Below are positions 42,903 through 50,828 of a DNA stretch of 64,000 bases, one piece after another (the stretch's first letter is position 1; each line of letters starts with the position of its first letter). Both the position numbers and the translations under genes were made by a program. Source of the stretch: Halomonas sp. MCCC 1A13316 (GTDB lineage: Bacteria > Pseudomonadota > Gammaproteobacteria > Pseudomonadales > Halomonadaceae); contig NZ_CP053382.1 in NCBI RefSeq assembly GCF_014931605.1, positions 248,001 to 312,000 of the forward strand. The letters run 5' to 3'. The notes below the pieces were generated by a model. The model was not told the DNA's origin. It made no database searches and saw only the letters and a program-made list of their open reading frames with translations.

Positions 42903-43499
42903 ATGCCTCGTCAGCCACTTGACGACACTGCGCTCGACACCGTCTTCCGCCAAGCACACACTCACTACGGCTTTCGGCCGGAGCCCGTCGACGAGGCCAC
43001 CCTGCGCCGGCTCTACGACCTGTTGAAGTGGGGCCCCACCTCGATGAACAGCCAGCCGTCTCGTTACGTCTTCGTGATGAGCGAAGAGGGCAAGTCGCGC
43101 CTGCTGCCGGCGCTCTCCGAAGCCAACCGCGACAAGGCCCACGAAGCTCCGGTCACGGTGATCGTCGCCGTCGATACGCGCTTCTACCAACACATGCCCA
43201 AGCTCTTTCCCAGCTCGCCCAACGCCCGCGAACGCTTCGCCGAGAACCCCGAAACGACCAGCGACACCGCCTGGCGCAACGGCACCCTGCAAGGCGCCTA
43301 CCTGATCATTGCCGCCCGCATGCTGGGCCTGGACGTCGGTCCCATGAGCGGCTTCGACAATGCCATCGTCGACGAAGAGTTCTTCCCCGACGGCCGCTAC
43401 AAGAGCAACTTCCTGGTCAACCTCGGCACGGGCGACCCCGAAAGCCAGCGGGCAAGAGGGGCAAGGCTGGAGTTTGAAGAGGTGGCGGAGGTGGTGTGA
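42903..43499 (+). CDS. RutE/HadB-family nitroreductase-fold oxidoreductase
   Basis: 198 residues from ATG 42903 (TTGGAG just upstream). The fold and pattern match RutE, malonic semialdehyde reductase: LDTVFRQAHTHYGFRPEPVDEATLRRLYDLLKWGPTSMNSQPSRYVFV, GAYLIIAARMLGLDVGPMSGFDN and NFLVNLGTGDP. FMN-dependent members reduce malonic semialdehyde or nitro compounds with NAD(P)H. No rut pyrimidine-degradation genes are near, so the general annotation is safer than a RutE name. Convergent with the aldo/keto reductase gene. Confidence 0.85.
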   Translation: MPRQPLDDTALDTVFRQAHTHYGFRPEPVDEATLRRLYDLLKWGPTSMNSQPSRYVFVMSEEGKSRLLPALSEANRDKAHEAPVTVIVAVDTRFYQHMPKLFPSSPNARERFAENPETTSDTAWRNGTLQGAYLIIAARMLGLDVGPMSGFDNAIVDEEFFPDGRYKSNFLVNLGTGDPESQRARGARLEFEEVAEVV

Positions 43500-43512
43500 C
43501 CCACCTTTCTCT

Positions 43513-44517
43513 CTATTTTCTAAACTCCTCCGTATCGATTTCCGCCTGCAGCGCCTCGCTGTAACGGGCGCCAGCCACCTGGTCCGGTGTCAGCAGTTCG
43601 CTCAGCCGTTCGAGGGTGTCGGCATCCAGGTGCAGTTCTTCGGCTGCCAGGTTTTCGCGCATGTGCGCAATGGAGCGGGTGCCGGGGATGGGAATCACGT
43701 CGTTGCCCTGGGCCTTGAGCCAGGCGAGGGCGAGTTGGCCGGTGGTCACTTCCTGTTCGCTGGCGATGGCCTTGAGCTTTTCGAGCTGGCGCAGGTTGTG
43801 CGGCAGGTTCTCGGCGCTGAAGCGCGGCATGCCGCGGCGTACGTCGTTTTCGGTGAGCTGGGTGGCTTCCGTTACGGCGCCGGCCAGGAAGCCGCGGCCC
43901 AGGGGGCTGAAGGCGACCATCGCGGTGTCGGCTTCGCGGCAGGCGTCGATCAGGGCGATCTCGGGGTTGCGGGTCCACAGCGAGTATTCGGACTGCACCG
44001 CGGCGATGGCGTGTTCGGCCCGAGCGCGGCGCAGGGTGGCGGCGGAAACTTCCGAGAGCCCGATGGCGCGCACCTTGCCTTCTTCCACCAGCCGACCCAG
44101 CGCGCCGACGCTCTCTTCGATGGGCACGTTGCGGTCCAGACGGTGCAGATAGTAGAGGTCCAGGTGGTCGGTGCGCAGGCGCTCCAGGCTCTCCTCGCAC
44201 TGCCGGCGGATCGTCTCGGGGCGGCCGTCGATCACCTTCTTGCCCAGCTCAGGGTCCATGGCCATGCCGCACTTGCTGGCCAGCAGGATCTCGTGCCGCT
44301 TGCTAGCGAGGGCCTTGCCTACCACCCGCTCGTTGGCCGTGGCGCCGTAGAGCGTGGCGGTGTCGAAGTGGCGGTAGCCCATCTCGAAGGCTTCATTCAG
44401 GGCGCGCAGCGCTTCGGCCTCGGCAACCGGGTTGCCGTAGCCGTGGGAGAGATTCATGCAGCCCAGGCCGATGGTGGGCGAGGCTACTTCCTTTAAGCGG
44501 GCGAAGACGGTTGCCAT
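43513..44517 (-). CDS. Aldo/keto reductase
   Basis: 334 residues, an (alpha/beta)8 barrel with the AKR catalytic set: Asp and Tyr in DTATLYGATANERVVG, Lys in LASKCG and His in LYYLHRLD. It belongs to the AKR13-like group with GLGCMNLSHGYG near the start and the NADP-binding IPIPGTRSIAHMRENL near the end. It reduces aldehydes or ketones at NADPH expense; the substrate is unknown. The start ATG at 44515-44517 has AGGAGTGAGG upstream. A longer frame would overlap the promoter region of the divergent MFS gene. Confidence 0.9.
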   Translation of the reverse strand: MATVFARLKEVASPTIGLGCMNLSHGYGNPVAEAEALRALNEAFEMGYRHFDTATLYGATANERVVGKALASKRHEILLASKCGMAMDPELGKKVIDGRPETIRRQCEESLERLRTDHLDLYYLHRLDRNVPIEESVGALGRLVEEGKVRAIGLSEVSAATLRRARAEHAIAAVQSEYSLWTRNPEIALIDACREADTAMVAFSPLGRGFLAGAVTEATQLTENDVRRGMPRFSAENLPHNLRQLEKLKAIASEQEVTTGQLALAWLKAQGNDVIPIPGTRSIAHMRENLAAEELHLDADTLERLSELLTPDQVAGARYSEALQAEIDTEEFRK

Positions 44518-44611
44518 TCGATACCTCACTCCTATGTCTGGGTCGGCGGTTAGGTTGCTAAAGGTTATAGTACGCGCAGAGAGAATCAATGCCGTTTCGG
44601 GAGTGCCTGGC

Positions 44612-45835
44612 ATGACAGCGTCATTCGCCCTACCCCCGCGCTACCGGGTGCTGCTGGCCGGGGTATTCAGCCAGATACTCTGCATCGGCGTGGCGCGATT
44701 CGCCTATACACCGCTGCTGCCGGTGATGCAGCAGCAGACCTGGCTGAGCGACGCCCAGGGCGGATGGCTGGCCGCCCTCAACTACGCCGGCTACATGCTG
44801 GGTGCCCTGGCGGCCGCTTCGATCCACAGCATCCGGCTCAAGGATACCCTCTACCGTATCACGCTGCTGCTGGCGGTAGTTTCCACCGCCGGCATGGCCC
44901 TGACCGAGAGCTTCTGGCTATGGGCCGCCATGCGCTTCATCGCCGGCTTCTCCAGCAGTGGCGCGATGTTGCTTGCCTCGGGACTGATTCTGCATTGGCT
45001 GATCGGCCACCGGCAGCGCGGCGAACTGGGCATCCACTTCGCCGGGCTCGGCATAGGCATTCTGGTTGCGGCCTTGGCAGTGGAATTGATGCTGTATCTC
45101 GCCTTGGGCTGGCGTGCGCAGTGGTGGGGATTTACCGCCCTGGCCGCGGTGCTGCTGTTGCCGGCCTGGCGCTGGCTTCCGCGCCCGGAAAAGCCCTTGG
45201 CAGGCGCGGCCGGCAGCGCAGCGCGCGAGGCGACGCCGCCCACCCGCACGTTCATGCGACTGATGCTGGCCGCCTACTTCTGTGCCGGCTACGGCTACGT
45301 CATCAGCGCCACCTTCATCGTTGCCATCGTGGAGCGCGAGCCGCTGCTGGCCGGTGCCGGGAACTGGACCTTCGCCCTGGTGGGGCTGGCAGCTGCGCCA
45401 ACGGTGATGCTGTGGGATCTGGTCGCCCGGCGTATCGGCTATCTGGGGGCACTGATCACCGCCATGTCCGTGCAGGTGGTAGGTATATTACTGCCGGCGC
45501 TGACCGCGAGCCTGGCCGGCGTGCTGCTCAGCGCCGTGCTTTACGGCGGCACTTTCCTTGGCTGCGTGAGCCTGGTGCTGACCATGGCCGGCAGGCTCTA
45601 CCCCAAGAGCCCCGCCCGGCTGATGGGGCGCATGACGCTGGCCTACGGCCTGGCGCAGATCGCCGCCCCGGCGCTGACCGGCATGCTTGCCGAGGCCACG
45701 GGGCACTACGATCTCGGCCTGTGGCTGGCCGGCGGCTTCGTGGCGCTGGGCGCGGTGCTGCTGGCCTGGCTGCGCCGGGTGGACCGGACGGCCCAGCGGC
45801 TGGATGCCGAAGCGAAGATTCCGATGGCGGATTGA
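44612..45835 (+). CDS. MFS transporter, YbfB/YjiJ family
   Basis: 407 residues, 12 hydrophobic helices. The family-specific opening FSQILCIGVARFAYTPLLPVMQQQTWLSDAQGGWLAALNYAGYMLGAL is easily recognised, as are MRFIAGFSSSGAMLLASG and GRMTLAYGLAQIAAPALTGMLAE. YbfB/YjiJ proteins are poorly characterised major-facilitator exporters. The start ATG 44612 has GGGAG upstream at good distance. A bidirectional terminator follows at 45901-45930. Confidence 0.88.
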   Translation: MTASFALPPRYRVLLAGVFSQILCIGVARFAYTPLLPVMQQQTWLSDAQGGWLAALNYAGYMLGALAAASIHSIRLKDTLYRITLLLAVVSTAGMALTESFWLWAAMRFIAGFSSSGAMLLASGLILHWLIGHRQRGELGIHFAGLGIGILVAALAVELMLYLALGWRAQWWGFTALAAVLLLPAWRWLPRPEKPLAGAAGSAAREATPPTRTFMRLMLAAYFCAGYGYVISATFIVAIVEREPLLAGAGNWTFALVGLAAAPTVMLWDLVARRIGYLGALITAMSVQVVGILLPALTASLAGVLLSAVLYGGTFLGCVSLVLTMAGRLYPKSPARLMGRMTLAYGLAQIAAPALTGMLAEATGHYDLGLWLAGGFVALGAVLLAWLRRVDRTAQRLDAEAKIPMAD

Positions 45836-45900
45836 AGGGCCAAACTTTGTGCCTAGCGTTGGGACGGGGATGAGGCGATGGCCCCCCTCTGCACCCTAGC

Positions 45901-45930
45901 AAAGCCCGGTGAAGGCGTCCGCCGGGCTTT
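45901..45930. terminator. Bidirectional terminator between convergent genes
   Basis: AAAGCCCGG at 45901-45909 pairs with CCGGGCTTT at 45922-45930 around a 12-base loop. The A and T tails on both sides let it serve the MFS gene (plus strand) and the small periplasmic protein gene (minus strand). Confidence 0.75.
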
Positions 45931-45964
45931 GTGTGGTTGAGCAAAGTCGGTGATGGTGCTTGCC

Positions 45965-46387
45965 TTACTGCATCAGTGTCCTGATCTGGTCCAGATACAC
46001 CTTGCCGCTCTCACGAATGCCTTCCTGACCCTGGCTTTCGGCGCTTGCGCGCACTTCCTGCACGCGGTCACGCATGGTGCCGACCTCTTCCTCGACCTTC
46101 GCCAGGGCGTTTTCGATGTCTTGTGTGAGCTGCTGGATGATGGCCAGGTCGCCGTCGGTCAGTTCCTCTTTTTGCATCAGTACGTCGAGCAGATCGTTGC
46201 GCAGTTCGAGGGCGTCTACGGCCTGCTGAAGGGTCTCGATGTCCTGGCCTTGGGTCTGTTCGAGTTCCTGCATGAGTTCTGACTCGATCATGTCATCGTC
46301 CGCATCGACGCTGAGGTCCTGTTCCTCGGCGTGGGCGAAGCCGATCGTGAGCATGGTAAGAAAGGCAATCAGAGCGGTACGTTTCAT
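45965..46387 (-). CDS. Small periplasmic helical protein (DUF6746-like), first copy
   Basis: 140 residues with a Sec signal (IAFLTMLTIGFAHAEE). The mature part is acidic and predicted entirely helical, with heptad-like spacing in DIETLQQAVDALELRNDLLDVLMQ and the conserved block ELTDGDLAIIQQLTQDIENALAKVEEE. This block matches the second small protein at 48929-49300 (ELSIENLGTIHELTYTLENALEKINEE), so the two are paralogs. I believe they belong to the DUF6746 group of small secreted proteins; function is unknown. It is a single-gene unit behind a terminator. Confidence 0.75.
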   Translation of the reverse strand: MKRTALIAFLTMLTIGFAHAEEQDLSVDADDDMIESELMQELEQTQGQDIETLQQAVDALELRNDLLDVLMQKEELTDGDLAIIQQLTQDIENALAKVEEEVGTMRDRVQEVRASAESQGQEGIRESGKVYLDQIRTLMQ

Positions 46388-46548
46388 TGAGCGACCTCTA
46401 CGTCGTTACGATGGCTGTCTCAATCAAGTTAGTTGGATTTCAGTAAGTTACAAGTGTGCCGAAAGCACAGTGCAACGCACGATCAGGTTGTCGGCGTCGC
46501 ACCCGGATGCGGTATGCTGTGGCAATAACGAGTTGCAAGGATAACCCT

Positions 46549-47139
46549 ATGCCAGATCAAACACCGTTTCAGCGCGCCATCGCCGAGCTAGATGCCTTGC
46601 ACGCCGGGGATCCGCGCCGGGTGGATGTCGAAGGCCAGTCACTGCCCCTGGAGCTGTGGCATGCGGGGCGCATGAGCGCCTGGCTGGAGCGGGTGGAAGA
46701 CGCGCCGAGCGAGCTGGTGCAGCTCGCCGTGCGCTCGCAGCATCTGCAGCGCTGGGAGGTGCCGCGCAACGAGTACCCGGAAGGGCGCGTGGGCTATCTC
46801 ACCTGGCGCCGCGACCAGGGCAAGCGGGCCGGCGAGATCACGGCGCGGGTGATGGAAGCGGTCGGTTATGCCGCGGAGGATGCCGCCGAAGTTTCCCGCA
46901 TGATCCGCAAGCAGGGCCTGGGCCGCGACCCGGCCACCCAGGCGGTGGAGGACTGCGCCTGCCTGGTGTTCCTCGAGAACTACTTCGCCGACTTCTCCAA
47001 GCAGGTGGAGCACGAGCACCTGGTTCGCATCGTGCAGATGACCTGGAAGAAGATGTCGCCGCGCGCCCGGGAGCTGGCGCTGGAACTGCCGATGAGCGAC
47101 GAGGCGCGAGCGGTGGTGGGAGAGGCGCTGGCGGGGTAA
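46549..47139 (+). CDS. DUF4202 domain-containing protein
   Basis: 196 residues, nearly the whole protein being one DUF4202 domain: FQRAIAELDALHAGDPRR, LWHAGRMSAWLERV, LAVRSQHLQRWEVPRNEYPEGRVGYLTWRRDQGKR, EDCACLVFLENYFADF and VQMTWKKMSPRARELAL. The conserved His and Asp-type residues give an HD-like look (QHLQRW, VEDCACLVFLE), but no activity has been shown for the family as far as I know. Cytosolic; no signal peptide. It has an AAGGA site before the ATG and a strong hairpin terminator right after the stop. Confidence 0.87.
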   Translation: MPDQTPFQRAIAELDALHAGDPRRVDVEGQSLPLELWHAGRMSAWLERVEDAPSELVQLAVRSQHLQRWEVPRNEYPEGRVGYLTWRRDQGKRAGEITARVMEAVGYAAEDAAEVSRMIRKQGLGRDPATQAVEDCACLVFLENYFADFSKQVEHEHLVRIVQMTWKKMSPRARELALELPMSDEARAVVGEALAG

Positions 47140-47175
47140 CCGCGCTGCCACGGCTGTGGCAGCGCGGCTATTGTT
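47140..47175. terminator. Strong 12-bp hairpin terminator after the DUF4202 gene
   Basis: CCGCGCTGCCAC (47140-47151) pairs perfectly with 47156-47167 around GGCT and is followed by CTATTGTT. It starts immediately after the stop codon and lies between convergent genes, so it may serve both. Confidence 0.8.
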
Positions 47176-47189
47176 CTCTCTTCAGGCGC

Positions 47190-48737
47190 TCAAGCCCTTT
47201 GCGGCTCGAGAACCTGCCGGTGCAAGGCCTCGCCGGCGGCATCCATCAGGGTGACGGTGAGGGTTTCGCTCTCGCCGTTCAGGTCGACCTGGCCGAAGAA
47301 CTGGTAGCCCTCGGCGGGTGACAGGTTGGCGCGGCCATCCGGCGGTGCCTTCTGGAAGACCACTTCGGGGCCGAAGGTGGCGTCGAGCTCGCCCGGGCCG
47401 AAGGTACCGGCGTGCAGGGGGCCGCTGACGAACTCCCAGAAGGGGGCGAATTCCTGGAAGCCGGCGCGCTCCGGCGAATAGTGGTGGGCGGCGGTGTAGT
47501 GCACGTCGGCGGTGAGCCACACCACGTTGTGAATGGCTTCGTCGCGGATCGCCTTGAGCAACCCGGCGATCTCCAGCTCGCGGCCGAGGGGCTCGCCATG
47601 GTGTTCGTTGGCGATGGCCTCGAAGTTATCGTCGTCGCGTACGATCAGCCCGATGGGCATGTCCGAGGCGACGATCTTCCAGGTCGCCCGGGATTGGCGC
47701 AGGCCGTCGAGCAGCCAGCGCAATTGGTCCTGCCCGAGGAAGGTGGCCTCCGCGCCGCCGGCCTGTCGGTTGCGGCTGTTGACCGCGCGGTGAGAGCGCA
47801 TGTCCAGCATGAAGATCTCCAGACTGGGGCCGTAGGCGAAGCGGCGGTGGATTCGCCCCGGCGCCTCGGGGCGCTGGCGCAGCGGCATGTATTCGAGAAA
47901 GGCGCGCCGGGCACGGGCGGCGAGCAGCGAGACGTTCTTCTCGCTGTAGCGCTCGTCGTCGAGGATCTCGCCGGGGTACCAGTTGTTGGTGGTTTCATGG
48001 TCGTCCCACTGGGCGAGCATGGGCACGGCGGCATTGAAGCGGCGCACGTTGGCGTCGAGCAGGTTATAGGCGTGCTGGCCGCGGAACTCGTCCAGGGTCT
48101 CGGCCACCTTGAACTTGGCGGGCGTCACCCGATTGCGCCACAGCTCGCCATTGGGCAGCTCCACGCTCTCCTGCAGCGGGCCGTCGGCGTAGACGGTGTC
48201 GCCGGAGTGGATGAAGAAGTCCGGCCGCTGGCGCAGCATGGTGTCGTAGGTGGTCATGCCGCCTCGCGATTCGTCGATTCCCCAGCCTTGGCCGGCAGTG
48301 TCGCCGGACCACACGAACCGCACATCGCGGCGAGCCGCCGGGGGCAGGCGCAGTTGGCCGACGACCGGCTTGCTGACGGCGCGGCGGTCGTCCAGTGCCT
48401 CGAAGCGGATGCGATAGTGAGCGGTGTCCATGCTGGAGAGCCCGGTGGCGTCGAGTTTGGCGGTCAGGCCAGTGGCCGGCAGGGCCTCGGGGCCGAGCAG
48501 TTGGCGAGCCCCCCTGAATTCGGGGTTGTCGGCGATCTCGATCAGCATTCGTGCCGGCCGGTCGACCTGCGACCAGAGCATGGCACGGTCGGCGAGTATG
48601 TCGCCGCTCATCACGCCGCTGGTGATCAGGGGCCGGCGGCTCTCGGCCAGGATGATGGAGGGCGCGGCCAGGGAGGTGCCCAGGACGGCACCGCCTTTCA
48701 GGCCCAGGCTCAGCAGATCTCGTCGCGTCAAACGCAT
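47190..48737 (-). CDS. PhoD-family alkaline phosphatase/phosphodiesterase, Tat-exported
   Basis: 515 residues. The N-terminus has a twin-arginine signal, RLTRRDLLSLGLKGGAVLG. PhoD landmarks follow: an N-terminal PhoD_N-type domain (SGVMSGDILADRAMLWSQVD), then FVWSGDTAGQGWG, FFIHSGDTVYADGP, QWDDHETTNNWYPG (metal ligands Asp and His), LDMRSHRAVNSR and WLTADVHYTAAHHYSP. The enzyme releases phosphate from phosphomono- or diesters in the periplasm using Ca and Fe. ATG at 48735-48737 is preferred over a GTG three codons earlier. No Pho box was recognised upstream. Confidence 0.9.
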   Translation of the reverse strand: MRLTRRDLLSLGLKGGAVLGTSLAAPSIILAESRRPLITSGVMSGDILADRAMLWSQVDRPARMLIEIADNPEFRGARQLLGPEALPATGLTAKLDATGLSSMDTAHYRIRFEALDDRRAVSKPVVGQLRLPPAARRDVRFVWSGDTAGQGWGIDESRGGMTTYDTMLRQRPDFFIHSGDTVYADGPLQESVELPNGELWRNRVTPAKFKVAETLDEFRGQHAYNLLDANVRRFNAAVPMLAQWDDHETTNNWYPGEILDDERYSEKNVSLLAARARRAFLEYMPLRQRPEAPGRIHRRFAYGPSLEIFMLDMRSHRAVNSRNRQAGGAEATFLGQDQLRWLLDGLRQSRATWKIVASDMPIGLIVRDDDNFEAIANEHHGEPLGRELEIAGLLKAIRDEAIHNVVWLTADVHYTAAHHYSPERAGFQEFAPFWEFVSGPLHAGTFGPGELDATFGPEVVFQKAPPDGRANLSPAEGYQFFGQVDLNGESETLTVTLMDAAGEALHRQVLEPQRA

Positions 48738-48825
48738 GGTCGGCACCTGAGGATGGGGAAGACCCCAGTATGCTGGCAGGATGCCATGACAGCGGTTTGG
48801 CAGCGAAGTGACACCAGGCGTACTT

Positions 48826-48885
48826 CGAGAGGACTGTGCTCGAGAGGGCTGTGCTCAAGAGGAAAGTGTTCCAGGGGCCTGGGGA
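48826..48885 (+). repeat. 15-bp imperfect tandem repeat, about four units
   Basis: Units CGAGAGGACTGTGCT (48826-48840), CGAGAGGGCTGTGCT (48841-48855), CAAGAGGAAAGTGTT (48856-48870) and a weaker CCAGGGGCCTGGGGA (48871-48885) follow each other without spacing. It lies in the non-coding stretch between phoD and the small helical protein gene. Confidence 0.7.
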
Positions 48886-48928
48886 GCTGGGAGTCGCCGC
48901 GGTGCTGATAGCGCCGCGGCGGGATGGC

Positions 48929-49300
48929 TCAGGGCACCAGTGTCTGGGCCGCTTCCAGATAATCGGCACCGTGGCTCTGTACGCGTTCGAAGTCGCCGGT
49001 CTCGGAGCCCAGGTGCACCTCTTCCAGGTTGACCGCCATCGCGTCCGCTTCTTCGTTGATCTTCTCCAGCGCGTTTTCCAGCGTGTAGGTGAGTTCGTGG
49101 ATGGTGCCGAGATTCTCGATACTCAGTTCATCTTGTGCGAGTAGCTCGGCCAGTTGCTGGTTGGTTTCCGAAAAGTTGGCGACCGCCTGGCTCAGGGTGT
49201 CGGCGGCCTCGCCCTCGAAGTGTTCGGTGGGGGCGCTTGCCTGGGCGCTGGTTGCGAACATCAGGCCGGACAGTAGGGCGGGCAGAAGTAGTTTCTTCAT
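48929..49300 (-). CDS. Small periplasmic helical protein (DUF6746-like), second copy
   Basis: 123 residues with a Sec signal (LLPALLSGLMFATSAQA). The mature protein is acidic and helical and repeats the block seen in the protein at 45965-46387: LAELLAQDELSIENLGTIHELTYTLENALEKINEEADAM, then a C-terminal YLEAAQTLV that parallels YLDQIRTLM. The two copies flank the DUF4202 and PhoD genes, about 2.5 kb apart. A role as a periplasmic chaperone-like or binding protein is conceivable, but nothing in the sequence proves it. Confidence 0.75.
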   Translation of the reverse strand: MKKLLLPALLSGLMFATSAQASAPTEHFEGEAADTLSQAVANFSETNQQLAELLAQDELSIENLGTIHELTYTLENALEKINEEADAMAVNLEEVHLGSETGDFERVQSHGADYLEAAQTLVP

Positions 49301-49440
49301 GACTCGTCTCCATGTAGATGAGAATGGTATGCGTTAGCTTATGTACCATCCCCGCCAGAGACGGGCAAGGAGGGAAGAGAACGAGAATTATTTTTCTTCT
49401 TGGCATTTGACAGAGGTCAGAGCGAGGTCTAGATTCTCCA

Positions 49441-49469
49441 CAATTAATGATAATTGTTATCATTAATTG
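49441..49469. promoter_or_regulatory. Fur box: perfect 13-bp dyad
   Basis: CAATTAATGATAA (49441-49453) is exactly mirrored by 49457-49469 around TTG, containing GATAAT/ATTATC-type Fur hexamers. It lies 18 bases before the ATG of a 90-residue gene, immediately ahead of its GGAGG ribosome-binding site, so iron-dependent repression by Fur is very likely. Confidence 0.8.
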
Positions 49470-49486
49470 CGCGAACGGAGGTCGCC

Positions 49487-49759
49487 ATGCCTTACTGCAA
49501 CACCGCCATCCGCTGGGCCAACCCCTCACTGCAGATCGGCGATGCCATTTCGGGCTCGGTACGCCTGGCCTGGAAGTATCCGCGCCAGGACACGTCCCTC
49601 TTCGAGGAGGAGTGGGCGCTGCTCCAGCTGCGCCGTGAGGAGGCCATTCACGACCTGTTTCGGCGCTCGTTCCTGCTCACATCCGAGCGTTACCTGAGAG
49701 GGGAGCTGCCCGAGTCCGGTTCGCCTGGTGAAAGGCTGGGACATATCAGCTCAAGGTGA
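49487..49759 (+). CDS. Putative Fur-regulated 90-residue protein
   Basis: 90 residues starting at MPYCNTAIRW with GGAGG upstream. The chain is charged and probably helical in the second half (EEEWALLQLRREEAIHDLFRR, SERYLRGEL), without signal peptide or membrane segment. A single Cys at residue 4 and several Trp and Arg stand out. I recognise no family. Its position directly behind a near-ideal Fur box suggests expression under iron limitation, so a role in iron sparing, siderophore handling or Fe-S management is possible but unproven. Its 3' end overlaps that of the convergent C45 hydrolase gene by 14 bases. Confidence 0.65.
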   Translation: MPYCNTAIRWANPSLQIGDAISGSVRLAWKYPRQDTSLFEEEWALLQLRREEAIHDLFRRSFLLTSERYLRGELPESGSPGERLGHISSR

Positions 49760-50828
49760 TGCTCAGGCTGTCCTCGTTTTCGCAGGGCTTGCCGTGGCGC
49801 AGGGTCAGGCGCCGCTCGCTCAGGTTCATCACCACCGAAAACAAGGTTTCCATGCGCTCTTCGGCGGGCTGGTCGGGGTTGTAGTGGCGGCAGATCGACA
49901 TCGGCGCCCCCTGATGGTCGCTGAGTACGTCGAATAGCCTGGCCTCGTCGATGGTGGCATTGTTGCTCCACTCGTCGTGCAGCAGCGCGTCGAGCCGGCA
50001 CAGGCGCGGGTGGGAGTCGACGCGGGGGAAGTCCTGCACCGGGCAGGGGGTGTCCTCGGCGTAGAGGTGGTTGGTATGGGTGACGATGCCTCCGCGTGGT
50101 GTGATGCGCCCCGGCTCGCCGGGCTGTACCTCAAGGCCGACGGCCTGGCCCCCCTCGTTGCCGACCTGAGCGCTGGCGAGCAGGAAGTGGGCAGGTGAAC
50201 AAACCCGGTCATGGGTGGCCACGGCCAGCGCGCTCTGCATGTCTTCGCTCTCGAGGATCTTGCGCAGGGCAATGTGGACCGGCAGGCCGGGCCCGCAGGT
50301 CTGTGAACGAATGGCGTTGAGGCAAACGCCGATGCCATGGGCGTTCAGGCCTATCTTGCCGACCATGCCGGCTTCGCCGATGCTGACCAGCGCGGGGCGT
50401 CCGTCGCCCTGGATGTGCAGGGCGACCACGTTGTCGAGCTGGTCGTGGCGCCAGTCCCAATTCTGGGCCAGCCACTGCCGGCCGTGGCGCTGCAGAGAGA
50501 AGGCCGAGCAGCCGCCGCTGGCATGGGCCAGGGCGATCTCACTGCGGCAGTTGAGCGTCAGGATATCGATGAAATCGACCCCCGCACCCCAGGCGATGCC
50601 GTTCATCTCCTCGAGAATCTCGGGAAATCCCTGAGCGATCTGGGCTTCGAAGTGGCAGGCCCGGTCGCGTGCCTCTTCCCAGCGGATACCGACGAAATCG
50701 TGGAACAGCTGCCCATAGACCTGCATGCCGCGCTGGATCAGGTGGCGATGGATGCGGCCATGTTCCGCGCCGACCTCGTGGTGGCTTCCCGCCAGTTCGG
50801 TCATGACCAATGGCTGGGTCTGGTTCAT
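49746..50828 (-). CDS. C45-family autoprocessing N-terminal nucleophile hydrolase (acyl-CoA:6-APA acyltransferase-like)
   Basis: 360 residues. The C45 (AAT/IAT-like, Ntn) pattern is seen in LAGSHHEVGAEHG, DILTLNCRSEIALA, then GGCSAFSLQRHGRQWLAQNWDW. The predicted self-cleavage site is before Cys107 (HASGG/CSAF), which would become the new N-terminal nucleophile. NWDW and the later THTNHLYAEDTP are family-typical. Fungal members make penicillin; bacterial members hydrolyse small amides or peptides of unknown identity. No signal peptide, so it is cytosolic. Its start overlaps the stop of the upstream dienelactone hydrolase gene by four bases. Confidence 0.85.
   Translation of the reverse strand: MNQTQPLVMTELAGSHHEVGAEHGRIHRHLIQRGMQVYGQLFHDFVGIRWEEARDRACHFEAQIAQGFPEILEEMNGIAWGAGVDFIDILTLNCRSEIALAHASGGCSAFSLQRHGRQWLAQNWDWRHDQLDNVVALHIQGDGRPALVSIGEAGMVGKIGLNAHGIGVCLNAIRSQTCGPGLPVHIALRKILESEDMQSALAVATHDRVCSPAHFLLASAQVGNEGGQAVGLEVQPGEPGRITPRGGIVTHTNHLYAEDTPCPVQDFPRVDSHPRLCRLDALLHDEWSNNATIDEARLFDVLSDHQGAPMSICRHYNPDQPAEERMETLFSVVMNLSERRLTLRHGKPCENEDSLSITLS

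Noticed and set aside
48826..48885. CRISPR array
   Set aside because: Units are 15 bp and directly adjacent with no spacers, and no cas genes are nearby.
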